64,000 nt of DNA, from the NCBI GenBank assembly GCA_020186115.1, contig WSYJ01000186.1, positions 1,099,501 through 1,163,500 of the forward strand, given 5' to 3'. Source of the DNA: Histomonas meleagridis (Eukaryota; Parabasalia; Tritrichomonadida; Dientamoebidae). Made by a program: the position numbers and the translations under genes. Every line of letters starts with the position of its first letter. Positions within the stretch are counted from its first letter, which is position 1. Under the pieces are notes generated by a model. The model saw only the letters and a program-made list of their open reading frames with translations. It was not told the origin of the DNA and did not search any database. Shown here in pieces: positions 1 to 10,498 of this stretch.

Positions 1-1
1 T

Positions 2-1054
2 GAATATATTCCTATGCCAAATGATAAACTTAATATATCATTATGTCAATATTCACTTGAACATACTGAAGAAAAAACTAAACCTCAAAGTATTCCACTC
101 ACGAATTTAGAACTCAATAAAGTATATACAAATGAATTAGACTTAAATCCAGGACATGTACAAGTACAATATCAACTTATCCCACATGATGGTGTACCAT
201 TTAATCCTCAACCTATTTCACCTGGTGAAAGTGAGAATATGCATGTATACATGAAGGTAAATAATACACAACTTCTACATTATTATTATATTAGAGTTTC
301 ATTCCTTAATCAAAAATCAACAACTTATGCATATTCAAGAATTATATCTAAACAACAAGGTAAAAGTGATATCATAGGAATTGACGTAATAGGACTTAAT
401 ACTGCTATGTTATTATTTGAACTTATCCGTTTCAATAGCTATAAAGAAGATCAAGTTATTGATAAAGAAACATTCAGACTTATGGACGTAGGATTTGGGT
501 TAACTAAAGATACAACAATAAACTTTAGAACTGGAGGTCAAAATATTAATATATCATTACATCTTGCAGCACCACTTCAAAAGGCATTTGTTCCACAGCC
601 ATTTATACCACTTCAACTTCATTTCGTTCTTATGGAAGCAATTAACATTCCAAAAGTTGACAAATTATCAAAGAATGATTGTTATTGTTCTTTGAAGCTT
701 TCATCTGATATCTATTCAGTAACGTCAAGTGTATGTGATAATACACAAACTCCTCAATGGGGAAGTGTGTTCTCATTCGTTTTAACAACAATGGACGATG
801 CTGTTGAAGTTAAATTATTCGACAAAAACGTAACAAAATCTAAAGAAATTTCAGATGTCATCGCAATCCCAATTAATGCAATGCAAGTCGGAGTACCTGT
901 TACTGGTTGGTTGAACCTGAAAACAACTAGCGGAAAAGATTGTGGAAGTTTGAATTATGGTATGATAATTCAACCATACGGTGAAATGCCAATGATTAGC
1001 CCGAAGATGATTTGCTATGAATCAGTACCTGAGGAATTACTCAAGGAGAAATAA
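2..1054 (+). CDS. C2-domain protein, 5' end outside window
   Basis: Probably a calcium/phospholipid-binding C2 protein acting at membranes. The frame is already open at base 2, ahead of the first ATG (14), and the first ~70 residues look like the last strands of a C2 domain cut by the window edge (a basic/acidic loop, then ELDLNPGHVQVQYQL). A second C2-like domain lies at about residues 200-320 of the visible part: LQLHFVLMEAINIPKVD, SLKLSSD, QTPQWGSVFSFVL, VEVKLFDKN and a closing GWLNL strand. Known: C2 domains often come in tandem in trichomonad proteins. Inferred: the true start lies upstream. Some calcium-coordinating aspartates (D after NIPKV, the acidic FD pair) are visible. The stop lies only 66 bp before the next gene's ATG. 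Confidence 0.75.
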   Translation, partial: EYIPMPNDKLNISLCQYSLEHTEEKTKPQSIPLTNLELNKVYTNELDLNPGHVQVQYQLIPHDGVPFNPQPISPGESENMHVYMKVNNTQLLHYYYIRVSFLNQKSTTYAYSRIISKQQGKSDIIGIDVIGLNTAMLLFELIRFNSYKEDQVIDKETFRLMDVGFGLTKDTTINFRTGGQNINISLHLAAPLQKAFVPQPFIPLQLHFVLMEAINIPKVDKLSKNDCYCSLKLSSDIYSVTSSVCDNTQTPQWGSVFSFVLTTMDDAVEVKLFDKNVTKSKEISDVIAIPINAMQVGVPVTGWLNLKTTSGKDCGSLNYGMIIQPYGEMPMISPKMICYESVPEELLKEK

Positions 1055-1120
1055 GTAAATCCAAATTTTATAATTGTTTATATTTTGTCGTCACTTTTGT
1101 ATAAATAAGTTTAATTTTTG

Positions 1121-2326
1121 ATGAATTTTAATTGGGAACAAATGATTCAAACACTCGAAGAAATAATTTTTGGGCTGAATTATGATAATATGGAATTATC
1201 TGTACAGAGTTCTATGAATTTATTTAATCGAAATTTTTGTTATTCATTTAATATTATTATTTGTCGTTTTGTATATAGAGCATTTGTTACCCAAATGAAA
1301 GAGCCTGGGCTTTATTTTGAATATTTAAAATTAATTGAAGTCAATGAGAATCAAATTTGCCCTTACACAGATCCAATTTTAAATATATTCAAAGAATATC
1401 TTCGTGGAATGAAAACTCAAGAATCAAATTATTTTTTAGTAAAAATGATTGAAAAAGGAATTATTCCTTCAAGTTATGCTAAAAATAATTTATATTTTGC
1501 AAATTATCTTCCAAAAGAAAATGTATATAATTTAATAGAATTTAATCAATTTTATGAATATTTTGATTCAAACTTTGAAGAACTTTCGAAAGATGATTGG
1601 AAACTTCATAAAGAACTAATTAATGAAGGAGTTAATCCATTAGAAATCACAAAAATTATACGGAATGATGATTTAGAACAATTAAAAGAAATATTATCAA
1701 AAAGATATTATAAAATTAATCAAAAAATTGAGCCTTCAATATATGAAAAATGTACTTTTGTTAATAATGATAATGTATCAATAATTGATTATTGTGCATA
1801 TTTTTGTGCAATTCAATGTTTTAAATATTTGTTGCCAAAACTTAATGGGCTGAAAGATACAGGAAAATATGCTATTGCTGGAGGAAACTTAGAAATTGTT
1901 AAATTATGTGAACAAAAAAATTTATCTTTTGAAAATAAATTCGAAATTTCAATTCAATATCATCGAAATGATATTTTTAAATATTTTTATGAAAAAGAAA
2001 TTATTGATAAAAGAAATAATAAGAAAAAATCACAAAACATTATTCAGAATTTAGGAATTAATTGTATTAAATATGATAATTACGAGATATATTTCTATTT
2101 AGTACAAAATGGAATGGAAATTAATGAACAGTTTATTAGAACATTTATAAAAGTTGGAAATATTTTCCCAATTCTTAATTTCAATAAAAAATTAAACATA
2201 AATTTGCTTTTAATAAAAGCAGCTAATTCTGGAAACATAGAAATTCTTCAATATCTCCAAAAGAAAGGTAAAATTGATTATAATTTTAAAGTTTTCGAAT
2301 ATTTTTTAGTGTTTGTTTTAAAGTAA
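1121..2326 (+). CDS. DUF3447/ankyrin head protein
   Basis: Member of the large trichomonad DUF3447-ankyrin family; molecular role unknown, probably protein-protein interaction. The ATG at 1121 is used; the frame extends three bases upstream only as TTG. A TCACTTTTG initiator-like motif lies about 30 nt upstream. Order: a helical N-terminal region (about 1-160), a conserved ELSKDDWKLHKELINEGVNP motif, the EPSIYEKC.F motif, DUF3447-type ankyrin IIDYCAYFCAIQCFKYLLP, then KYAIAGGNLEIVKLCEQ, YHRNDIFKYFYE and a final repeat SGNIEILQYLQKKGKID. The frame stops at 2326, immediately before a run of further ankyrin modules in other frames. It is closely related to the heads at 14014-15243 and 43509-44780 but more diverged. 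The protein may be longer if the downstream modules are joined to it. Confidence 0.8.
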   Translation: MNFNWEQMIQTLEEIIFGLNYDNMELSVQSSMNLFNRNFCYSFNIIICRFVYRAFVTQMKEPGLYFEYLKLIEVNENQICPYTDPILNIFKEYLRGMKTQESNYFLVKMIEKGIIPSSYAKNNLYFANYLPKENVYNLIEFNQFYEYFDSNFEELSKDDWKLHKELINEGVNPLEITKIIRNDDLEQLKEILSKRYYKINQKIEPSIYEKCTFVNNDNVSIIDYCAYFCAIQCFKYLLPKLNGLKDTGKYAIAGGNLEIVKLCEQKNLSFENKFEISIQYHRNDIFKYFYEKEIIDKRNNKKKSQNIIQNLGINCIKYDNYEIYFYLVQNGMEINEQFIRTFIKVGNIFPILNFNKKLNINLLLIKAANSGNIEILQYLQKKGKIDYNFKVFEYFLVFVLK

Positions 2327-3359
2327 AAATGGAGTATAATTAAATTATTTAATACAGCACTTATGAAAGCATGTAAAAATGGTCATGTCTTATTTGTGAG
2401 TTTAGTTTCTAAAGAAAAAGAAATTAATTTATATGAAAAAAATATTTTTTTATTGTTATCAATTTTAATATCAATTTTTTAGAGATAATTTTTAATGATT
2501 GGTGTTAGTTCATATAATTTGATACAGCAATACATATAGCAATTCAAAATGGAAATACTGAAATTATTAAATTTTTTGCTACTCTCAAAGGATTTGATTT
2601 AAATTTCAAATCTATTAATAATATATATTTGATGATTTTTTAAAACTTTATATGGAATTTATCTATGTTTTTTAATACACCTCTTTTATGTGCCACAGAC
2701 TTTGGCTATACTGAAATTGTTGGAATCATATTAAAGTGTAAGCAAACGAATGTAAATGAAAAAAATATTTATTTTTTATTTTTAGTCTTTATCTTATTTA
2801 ATTCGTGTTACAAAATGTTGTTTGGAGTTTATATAAATTTCTCAATACTGCATTAATGGAAGCATCAATATTAGGTTTTAATGAAATTGTAAAATTACTG
2901 ATAAGACACAAGGCAATTGATATAAATGTAAAAAATATTTACACACCTTAATCGATGGTTAGTTAGAAAGTTCCAAGATTCTAACATCTGTTTGGGGTTA
3001 TTTTCCATATATTCAAACAGCAATAATGATTGCAAAATATTATAGACATACTGAAATTGTTAAATTATTGGAATCAGGAATGATAAATAAAACTAGACGA
3101 TGCAATTTGAAATTTGCACACCAAGAATACACGAAATTTTGAAAATGGATTTAAAATAATTACCTTAATAAAGATATTTATTTCTATTGTTTGATTTTTA
3201 TTTTGGTAATTTAATATTTAAAATAATGAATGGAAATTGTTTAAATTAAATGAAACAACATTTATGATAGCAATAAAAAATGACAAAACAGAAATAGTTA
3301 AATTACTATTAACTCATGAAAAAATTAATATTAATGCAAAAGATATTTATTTCATTTGA
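2294..3359 (+). repeat. Ankyrin module array A (six modules, frame-breaking spacers)
   Basis: Downstream of the 1121-2326 head, six ankyrin-like modules are visible. Their conserved TAL threonine codons start at 2354, 2524, 2677, 2847, 3017 and 3255. Three of the five intervals are exactly 170 bp. Each module reads open, for example TALMKACKNGHVLF, TPLLCATDFGYTEIVGIIL, TALMEASILGFNEIVKLLI and TTFMIAIKNDKTEIVKLLL. The AT-rich spacers between them contain stops and shift frame. The fifth module ends with an extended tail and stop at about 3140, so it may be the natural C-terminus, with the sixth left over. Whether the modules are spliced exons or decayed copies cannot be decided from sequence. 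Confidence 0.7.
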
Positions 3360-3750
3360 TGTTTGTTTTAATAATATAATATTTCAAATATAATCCGGAA
3401 TTAATTCACATGTTACAAAACAATATTTACTTCCTCGCTGAGATTAGCGAAAAAAAGGAAGAGAAACCAAAAGACACGAAGAAACACACCATAAATAAAA
3501 AAATATATGATCAAAATATCACAAGCAAAAATAATTTAATTTTTTCACATGAAAACTGTAAAACTTATTATCAATTTATTTCTAACAACAATATCACCAT
3601 AAAAAATTATAGTTCTAATTCAACTATAAATTATACAAAAGCGAAGTGTTTACACCATTCCATATGACACCGCATTCGCATTCACATTCACTCGTTAATG
3701 TCATTAATTCGCATTTTCATGTATTATCAAATTGCTTTTTATTAAATCAA
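3360..3750. other. Intergenic; no supported gene
   Basis: This stretch holds an 85-codon open frame (3410-3667) with lysine- and asparagine-rich sequence, no recognisable domain and no paralogue nearby. I do not call it a gene. It separates the ankyrin array from the 3' end of the oppositely oriented RhoGAP gene. Short TCACATTCACTC-like repeats occur near 3680. Confidence 0.4.
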
Positions 3751-5697
3751 TTAATTCAGTAAATCGGGCGGCAGTGGGTACAATTGAGACGTATCCCAAT
3801 TCCTAATCAATTCTAATATGAAATCGTTTGCCATTCTTGACGACGACTGCATGAACTCCACGTTTGCCTCTCTGAGGAGCAGAATGTTTGGTCCGAACAC
3901 CGTTGCCAAGTTCACGTCACCCATTTTTGTTTCGTTCACATGTTTAGCGCATTCCTTCAAGAATCCGATCAAGTACATCAGCGTGTACATATCTGTCTTC
4001 GGTAGGAGCGCAGTGAACGCGACGTATTCGCCTTGTTCGCAGTACGCCCTAAAGTCGTTGATCATGTTCACCGGTATAATTGGCGTGGACAACTTCCTGA
4101 ACCACATCTTCAGTAGTGATCCGACGTCATGTATCCCCACTTTATCACTCTTTAATGCTTCGAATATTTCGTTACTATTGTCTGCTAACTCGTTCACAAT
4201 CCGCATGCTCCCCGGCAGCCGAAAGAGGCCTTCAGTATGGAATCCACCTTTTTCGATAATCGTTTGGCACATTACATACTCGATGTATGGGATCGGACAC
4301 TTCGGCATCGTCGTGCGCTGTGTCCACATTACTTCGGATAATGAGACATTAAATTGTTTCTTGGAGATTTGCGGATGTTTCGGAATCTCTAAGACATACG
4401 TCATCAAGTTCGGCTCTTGTAATGTTTCGCCTAATGAACATCGCGTTTCATAGCGAATAAATGTAAATTGGACTAAAGTAACAACACGTGGCTCCGGGTC
4501 CGCCATGCTACGAATGATATGTGACGAGATTTGCATCTGTAATGGCTCTGAAGGTGGAAATACTGTCGCTAATACTAAAAATAATTTCCATGTTCGGATC
4601 CGCCATTTGACATTCGGATTATTCCGAGTTTGTCGCATAAGTTGGAAATAAGCTTCGTCAATTAGAACTGGATCGGAACCAACTAACGAAACAAACTTTT
4701 GGATGGGTGACATGCCTTTTTTGTTCTTCGCAACACCACTGTACATGAGAATGCACTTAAAGATTTGTCGCGCTTGTTTCTCTAATGACTTTGGAGTGCT
4801 TTTGAGTAACGGTTTTGTGATCATCTTATCGGAGAATTCAATGAGCTCTTCTAAAGGAACGTTCTTACGACGGAATATGTTGCCGCGGATGTGGGTTTGG
4901 AAGTGGCTTTGGGCAAATGTCGGCATCTGATATTTATCAATAACATTTTTGATGTCTTGACCAACCGGATGATGGGTGTCGCCGATCTCTGCACGAGTGA
5001 TCTCTTTCGAGGCACGCTCTTCTTCTGTTTGGGAGATAACTATGCGGATTTTTTTGAGCATTTGCATGGCTTGGATATTACCAAGTACAATCTTGTTCCC
5101 ATTGGAGGCTGAGCGATTGTGATTGGCTTTGACAAGCGCACGCCCCATAATTTGCGAATCTGTTTGTCTGATATTGCCAGGTTGTTTGGATTGGGGTTTG
5201 TTTTTGGGGTCATTGTTCTTCTTCTTGGTGACACGACCGGCCTTTTTGGTGGCTTTTTGATTTTTGACATTCGATTTTCTGGGCTTCTTGACACGTGATT
5301 CTTCTATGGATACATGACTACCTTTACTACTAGTACGAGAATGTTGTTCTTGTGGTTGTTCTTGTACGGTTTCTGTGGTTTCAGGTTGAGTGGTTTCTGT
5401 ATTGACTGGTTGATTGGTTTCTTCATTCTGTGTATTAGTATTAGGTTGTTCTTGTGGTGGTTCTTCTGTTGGTGTTTCATTTATTTCATTGGTTTTATTG
5501 GGCTCACTGGGCTCCGTTGGCGCTTCAGTAGCTTGTTGATTTGAAGCATCAGGAACCGAGTATAATATTTCCATTGTTTCTGGATCATATATTACACCAT
5601 CATTTGGTCTGTCAAATGTAGATTCGCCTGTGTCATTGTCGTAGTAATATGGTGTCCCATCATCCGTCTTATATTCGAAATATGATTTTTCGCTCAT
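3751..5697 (-). CDS. WW-like / MyTH4 / RhoGAP protein (Vilse/ARHGAP39-like)
   Basis: GTPase-activating protein for Rho-family GTPases, expected to link Rho signalling to the cytoskeleton. N-terminal WW-like segment (about 6-31, YFEYKTDDGTPYYYDNDTG then STFDRP) in which both signature tryptophans are aromatic F/Y. Then a long disordered P/E/T/Q stretch and a lysine-rich, NLS-like stretch to about 180. MyTH4 domain at about 270-420 (TKPLLKS, ARQIFKCILMYSG, WRIRTWKLFLVLATVFPPS). RhoGAP domain at about 445-640 with the arginine finger in GLFRLPGS (about residue 493), LLKMWFRKLSTPIIP and NLATVFGPNIL. Known: the WW-MyTH4-RhoGAP order is that of Vilse/CrossGAP/ARHGAP39. The 3' third is much richer in G+C than the 5' part. 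ATG at 5697; a TGACGG motif lies about 20-25 nt upstream. Confidence 0.9.
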   Translation of the reverse strand: MSEKSYFEYKTDDGTPYYYDNDTGESTFDRPNDGVIYDPETMEILYSVPDASNQQATEAPTEPSEPNKTNEINETPTEEPPQEQPNTNTQNEETNQPVNTETTQPETTETVQEQPQEQHSRTSSKGSHVSIEESRVKKPRKSNVKNQKATKKAGRVTKKKNNDPKNKPQSKQPGNIRQTDSQIMGRALVKANHNRSASNGNKIVLGNIQAMQMLKKIRIVISQTEEERASKEITRAEIGDTHHPVGQDIKNVIDKYQMPTFAQSHFQTHIRGNIFRRKNVPLEELIEFSDKMITKPLLKSTPKSLEKQARQIFKCILMYSGVAKNKKGMSPIQKFVSLVGSDPVLIDEAYFQLMRQTRNNPNVKWRIRTWKLFLVLATVFPPSEPLQMQISSHIIRSMADPEPRVVTLVQFTFIRYETRCSLGETLQEPNLMTYVLEIPKHPQISKKQFNVSLSEVMWTQRTTMPKCPIPYIEYVMCQTIIEKGGFHTEGLFRLPGSMRIVNELADNSNEIFEALKSDKVGIHDVGSLLKMWFRKLSTPIIPVNMINDFRAYCEQGEYVAFTALLPKTDMYTLMYLIGFLKECAKHVNETKMGDVNLATVFGPNILLLREANVEFMQSSSRMANDFILELIRNWDTSQLYPLPPDLLN

Positions 5698-6490
5698 TTG
5701 GGATTGAACTTTTTGACTGACGGTTTTTTCAATACTTTTTGGTGTTCCATCGAACTGATATCCTTACGCAAACATGATTTAAATTTGATTAATGTCCTTT
5801 AATTAATCGGCAATTAAAATATATTCAATTTTATTCAAAATTTTTTTTATTGTTATAAAATCATTTTGCATATCGATTGAAATAATCTTAAGTATTTGAT
5901 CAAAAATTGTACATGTAACATGACCAAATTAAAATTTTCATATTATAATTTTATGTGTTGCTTTAATGTCTTATGAGAATTTTTATTGATTTCTTTTTGA
6001 AGCAAGTTATAACTTTTTAAATAGCGGTTATTTGTTAATACCCAATTGAAAATAACCGAATCCGCTTATCAAAATTGAAAAATATCAATAGTAGTACTAC
6101 TATTGAATTAAAACGGTTTAAATTATCTTGTTACGATACTGAGTGAGTCTGGATTTTTATTTTCGGAAGAATCATCACAAAAATTGTATGAATGCACATT
6201 TTATAATGACTGCTGTTGACTGGGCGTTTAAATTGCACAGTATATTTATTTAACAATGAAATGAAAAATGATAATCATTTTTTTCGAAATGAAAATAATA
6301 TACATATGTGATGAATATACTGTATGTAATGAATTATGAACCCCATATGAAATTCTGGCTTATAAAAAGTTCTTATGAATCACAAACCCAGCCAAAATAA
6401 GTATTTTCCTCTTCGATCGTCTTTAATAGAATTGCATTCGAAAAGTGTGGCCGGTATTTTTTAAAATGATGTTCCAAATTCATAAATGGA
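5698..6490. other. AT-rich intergenic region with palindrome
   Basis: Upstream region of the RhoGAP gene and left flank of ankyrin array B. No coding frame is supported. It contains a perfect 22-bp palindrome and an AAACGGTTT motif (annotated separately). No ankyrin head precedes the module array that starts at about 6490. Confidence 0.5.
6085..6119. promoter_or_regulatory. 22-bp perfect palindrome next to AAACGGTTT box
   Basis: Bases 6085-6106 form a perfect palindrome with half-site TCAATAGTAGT. Four bases later comes AAAACGGTTT (6110-6119), a Myb-type AACGG core. A similar pairing of a long palindrome and AAACGG occurs at 37255-37299. Regulatory function is inferred only. Confidence 0.35.
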
Positions 6491-9400
6491 TTTTTTTTCA
6501 AATATTCGAAAAAGTACTTCATTATGCTACTAGTCATAATTTATTTGATATTGTTAAGTTACTTCTGCAACATAAAAATATTGATATAGATTTTAAAAAT
6601 ATAAAATAATTTTATTTAAATTTCGTTTTGATAATTTAAAATTTGAGAATAATATTTGGAAATTATATAATTTGTTTGATACAGCTTATGATTGCATCTG
6701 AAAATAATAAAATTGAAATTGTTAAATTACTTCTTCAGCAAAAAGGAATTGATATTAATGCTAAAAATTTTTATTTGTTTCATTTGATATTTATTATAAT
6801 AACTTAAAGTTAAAAAATAATATTTGGAAATTACCCATAATATTTGATACTGCTTTTATGCTAGCATCTAAATATAATGAAATTGAAATTGTTAAATTAC
6901 TTCTTGAACAAAAAAGAATTGATATTAATGATAAAAATTTTTATTTGTTTTCTTTAATATTTCTTTTTAATATTTAATATTTTTAATTAACGTTTGGAAA
7001 TTACTTACAATATATGATACAGCACTTATGATTGCATTTATAAATGAGAGAACAAATATCATTAAATTACTTCTTCAGCAAAAAGGAATTGATATAAATT
7101 GTACGAATCACGTTAATGATGTTTTATTAAAGTTTGTTTCAAAAATATCATATTTTAAAATGATATTTGAAACACCATTAATACTTGCTGCAAAAATGGG
7201 AAACAAGGATATTGTAAAATTCCTTCTTGATCAAGAAGGAATTGATATAGATGCTAAAGATGTTTCTTTAATTAATTTAGAATTTATATTTATTATGTGA
7301 AAATTCCAAATAATATTTGGAATTTATTATCAATATTTAACTCTGCACTTGTTTATGCTTCAGCTTATGATGATATTGTTAAAATGTTAATTCATCATAA
7401 AGAAACTCATTCTAATTTCTGTAACATTTAATCTAAAATTTTGGAGATGATGATAAAATTTTGAATGATATTTATCAAGATAGTATGATAAGTTCTGTTG
7501 AATTTCTTGCAAGAAAAGCAGAAAATTATTTTGACACTGAAAATATCTTATTTCAATTTATAAAGTTTATTTAAATTATATTACACAGTATTCAGGAATT
7601 CTATAAGTAATGAATTACTTACAAACATTATAAGCTTTCTTGGTGATAAAGAAATTGATTTTGATGAATCATTTGATGTATATTCCAATTTTTTATTTCA
7701 TGTTTTTATTTGGTGATTTATATGAACCATTAATCCAAAATAGTTTTAAAGAAATGGTTGTTTCGATTCTTGAACAAGCTGATATAATATCACACAATGA
7801 TATGTGTTCTTTTTTTTTCAACGTTTTTGGAAATTTGATATTTTTGATTTTTATTTGATATTTTTCAATAGTATTTAAATTCTCTTCGAATAAGATATCA
7901 GCCAATAATATTAATGTTATATTTACATATATTCTTGAAGAAATAGTGAATATTCATCATAGTGTTATCGATATTTTTTTCATTTTAAAGTAACATATGG
8001 AATTTATTATAATTAATTGATGTATTATATTTTGAAAGACTTAAAAAAGAGTTAATTGAATGTGCTAAAATATATCTTGAAAAAATGTTTCCTAATGATA
8101 ATATTGATGAAATTAATTTCTTATACAAAATGTTTATTAATTTTTATTATTTCAAAATATTATATAATGTTCTATATATTTTTTTGTTTTGGCATTTCTT
8201 AAGGCATGTAAAAAAGGAAGCATTGCAATTGTTGAATATATTCTTGGGATAAAAAATTTCAGTATAAATGCAAGTAATATTTAATAATACAATTATATGA
8301 TCCTTTAATTTTAATGAAAACTTTATCTAATATTTGGAATTTATTTAAAATATTTAGAACAGCACTTATGAGCGCTTCAAAAAAGAACAATTTTATTATT
8401 GTAAAGTTACTTCTTGATCAAGAAGGAATTGACATAAATGCAACAGATGTAAAATCGCTCTATATATAGTCGATTATATTGATTTTATGTTTAAATAATG
8501 AATTTGGACTTAAATATAATTATTTTGTACTGCACTTATGTATGCATCTGAAAGAAATCATATTGAAACTGTAAAATTACTTCTTGAAAAAGAAGAAATA
8601 GAAATAAATATAAAAAATTTTTATTAATATCATCCAAAGTTTATTAAAATTAATTGCTATTTTTATCAAATATTTCAAATTTATTCTAATTAATCAAGAA
8701 TATCATCACAAAAGAATTTATGTTAGGACATAATGAAATCGGAAAATTGCTACTTCAACAGGAAGATCTTGATAATTTTAAGAATGTTTAATGATATTAT
8801 TTGATATTCTTATCAAAGATTTTATATATATCAATAATATTTGGAATTTACTCAAATTATTCGATACAGCTCTAATCTTTGCTATAAAATATCATAGAAT
8901 TGAAGTTATTAAATTGCTTCTTATTCAAGAAAAAATTGATATAAATTCAAAAAATGTTTTATGTTTAAATTTTCAATTTATTTTAGTGTTTTGATGTTTG
9001 AATAATATTTTTGGAATTTAAGTAAATTATTAGAAACAGCACTTACAATTGCAACACAACATAATCGTGTTGACATTGTTGAATTACTTCTTGAACAAAA
9101 AGGAATTGAACTAAATGCACAAAATGTATTTATTTTATTGTTTTAAAAATTAAACATAATATTTGGTATATCATCAATATATTTAAAACAGCTCTCATTA
9201 TTGCATCTACCAAAGGTTTCGTAGATATTGTTAAAGTGCTTCTAAAATTTGATCAAATTGATATCAATTTAAAAGATAATATCGATTTTATTCATTTAAT
9301 ATTTATAACTTATATTAGGTATGACCGCATTAATGTTTGCTATTTCTAATGATCATAATGAAATAATTGATATTCTTCTCGAACAGAAAGAAATTGATCT

Positions 9401-9553
9401 CTATGCAACAGATATTTTTATAATTTAATTAGAAATCTTTTTAATTATTTGAAAATTCAAAATAATATTTGAAATAAATTAAAATCATTTCGCTCTGCAC
9501 TTTATTTTGAAATATCAAATGGGAATTTAGATCTTGTAGAAAAATTTTTATAA
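6491..9553 (+). repeat. Headless ankyrin module array B (~20 modules)
   Basis: A long run of ankyrin-like modules without a DUF3447 head. Threonine codons (or equivalents) start at 6681, 6849, 7019, 7172, 7342, 8359, 8529, 8708, 8866, 9036, 9188, 9324 and 9494, with more diverged modules at about 6512 and between 7440 and 8270. Many intervals are 170 bp (6849-7019, 7172-7342, 8359-8529, 8866-9036, 9324-9494). Most modules are open, for example TAFMLASKYNEIEIVKLLLE, TPLILAAKMGNKDIVKFLLD and TALTIATQHNRVDIVELLLE. The module at 6681 is frameshifted. Two modules (7028-7300) are joined in one continuous frame. The last module ends VEKFL plus a stop (9551-9553), like a true C-terminus. Probably remnant or donor copies of an ankyrin gene that lost its head. 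Confidence 0.65.
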
Positions 9554-9646
9554 CTTAGCCTAAATTTATAATGATAATAAAATATTATATTTGATGATTG
9601 TATAGACTTTGATGAACAATTGAGATAACAAATTATAGATTTTTAT

Positions 9647-10405
9647 TTAAACAAGTCCATTTTTGTTCATAATTTCTTTAGTGGTGGAAAAGTTCTTTTC
9701 GCATGAAACATAAAATTGTAACACAACAGATGGTTCTGTTTGTGGAAAAGCTTTTATGATATCTAAGAGTCCGGCTTTTTCTTGATTTGTCATTTTATCT
9801 AAATGTTTTTTATGCGGGCCAAAATCATATTTATCGAGCTCAGAAACATCTGCGTCTTCGTCGTGTACTTTTAGCTCTTCTGGTTTCATTTCAATTTCAG
9901 ATTCAACAGGAATTATCTTTTTCTTTGGCTTGTCCTCTGGCTTCCGATCATGAACAAGAGCAAAGTATGTGGTGTCGTAGTCGTAATTTGCTGCTTGAAA
10001 AAACTCAATAACTTTGGCTTTGTCAAATCCTTGATCAACTAGCATACGGACATGCTCATCAAAATCGGGTGGAATACCATTTTGTTGTATTGACTGGATT
10101 TGTGTTTGTTGAGGTGTAGTAGTTTCTTGTCTTGAAATTTGATGTGGTATAGATTGCGAAAGAATTGACCGAACCATTTTATGATTATTTATGCTTTCAT
10201 GAATGACGACAAATGTATCTTCAAGTTGAGATGGATCTAAAATTGTAGAATTATTTAAAACAATGTTTCCGAATAAAAGTGATGTTTTATGTGTATTAAA
10301 CCCAAATTTCTTACTAAGCATTGTCTTGATGTCACTGACAGAAGTTGGACCAGAAACCTCTAAGATATATGGCTTCCCAAATGTAGTTCGAAAATAGATT
10401 TTCAT
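9647..10405 (-). CDS. UBL-UBA protein (Rad23/Dsk2-like)
   Basis: Likely a ubiquitin shuttle or adaptor in proteasomal degradation. N-terminal ubiquitin-like domain at residues 1-75 (MKIYFRTTFGKPYILEV, SVSDIKTMLSKKFG, LLFGNIVLNNSTILDPSQLED). Q/T-rich linker. UBA domain at about 112-150 (DEHVRMLVDQGFDKAKVIEF, then ANYDYDTTYFAL). Charged linker. C-terminal helical segment (TNQEKAGLLDIIKAFPQTEP, then VVLQFYVSCEKNFSTTKEIM) that may be a second UBA-like bundle. The start is the ATG at 10405; the longer open frame begins only with TTG. A TCATAT initiator-like motif lies about 10 nt upstream. It is divergent from the QTRT2-like gene, with 93 bp between ATGs. No STI1/XPC-binding region is obvious, so the exact family is uncertain. 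Confidence 0.8.
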   Translation of the reverse strand: MKIYFRTTFGKPYILEVSGPTSVSDIKTMLSKKFGFNTHKTSLLFGNIVLNNSTILDPSQLEDTFVVIHESINNHKMVRSILSQSIPHQISRQETTTPQQTQIQSIQQNGIPPDFDEHVRMLVDQGFDKAKVIEFFQAANYDYDTTYFALVHDRKPEDKPKKKIIPVESEIEMKPEELKVHDEDADVSELDKYDFGPHKKHLDKMTNQEKAGLLDIIKAFPQTEPSVVLQFYVSCEKNFSTTKEIMNKNGLV

Positions 10406-10498
10406 GTATATATGAAGTGGCGTTTTTAAAACGATTGAATTCAAATTGACGCTTTCTAAATTGAGAATTTTTAGATTTTTTGGTCGTAATCAAAAATT
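10406..10498. promoter_or_regulatory. 93-bp bidirectional promoter
   Basis: Only 93 bp separate the start codons of the divergent UBL-UBA and QTRT2-like genes, so both promoters must lie here. It contains TTCATATATAC close to the minus-strand ATG (initiator-like), AAAACGATT at about 10430, and GTAATCAAAAATT just before the plus-strand ATG. Confidence 0.5.

Noticed and set aside
3410-3667. 85-codon frame after array A
   Set aside because: K/N-rich composition, no domain, no paralogue in the window and no promoter-like motif.
3818-4453. 211-codon plus-strand frame
   Set aside because: Antisense to the RhoGAP domain, which has clear catalytic motifs on the minus strand; the GC-rich 3' end lowers stop frequency.
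6491-9553. CRISPR-like array (regular repeats and spacers)
   Set aside because: The repeating units encode ankyrin repeats, the 'spacers' are similar to each other, and the genome is eukaryotic.
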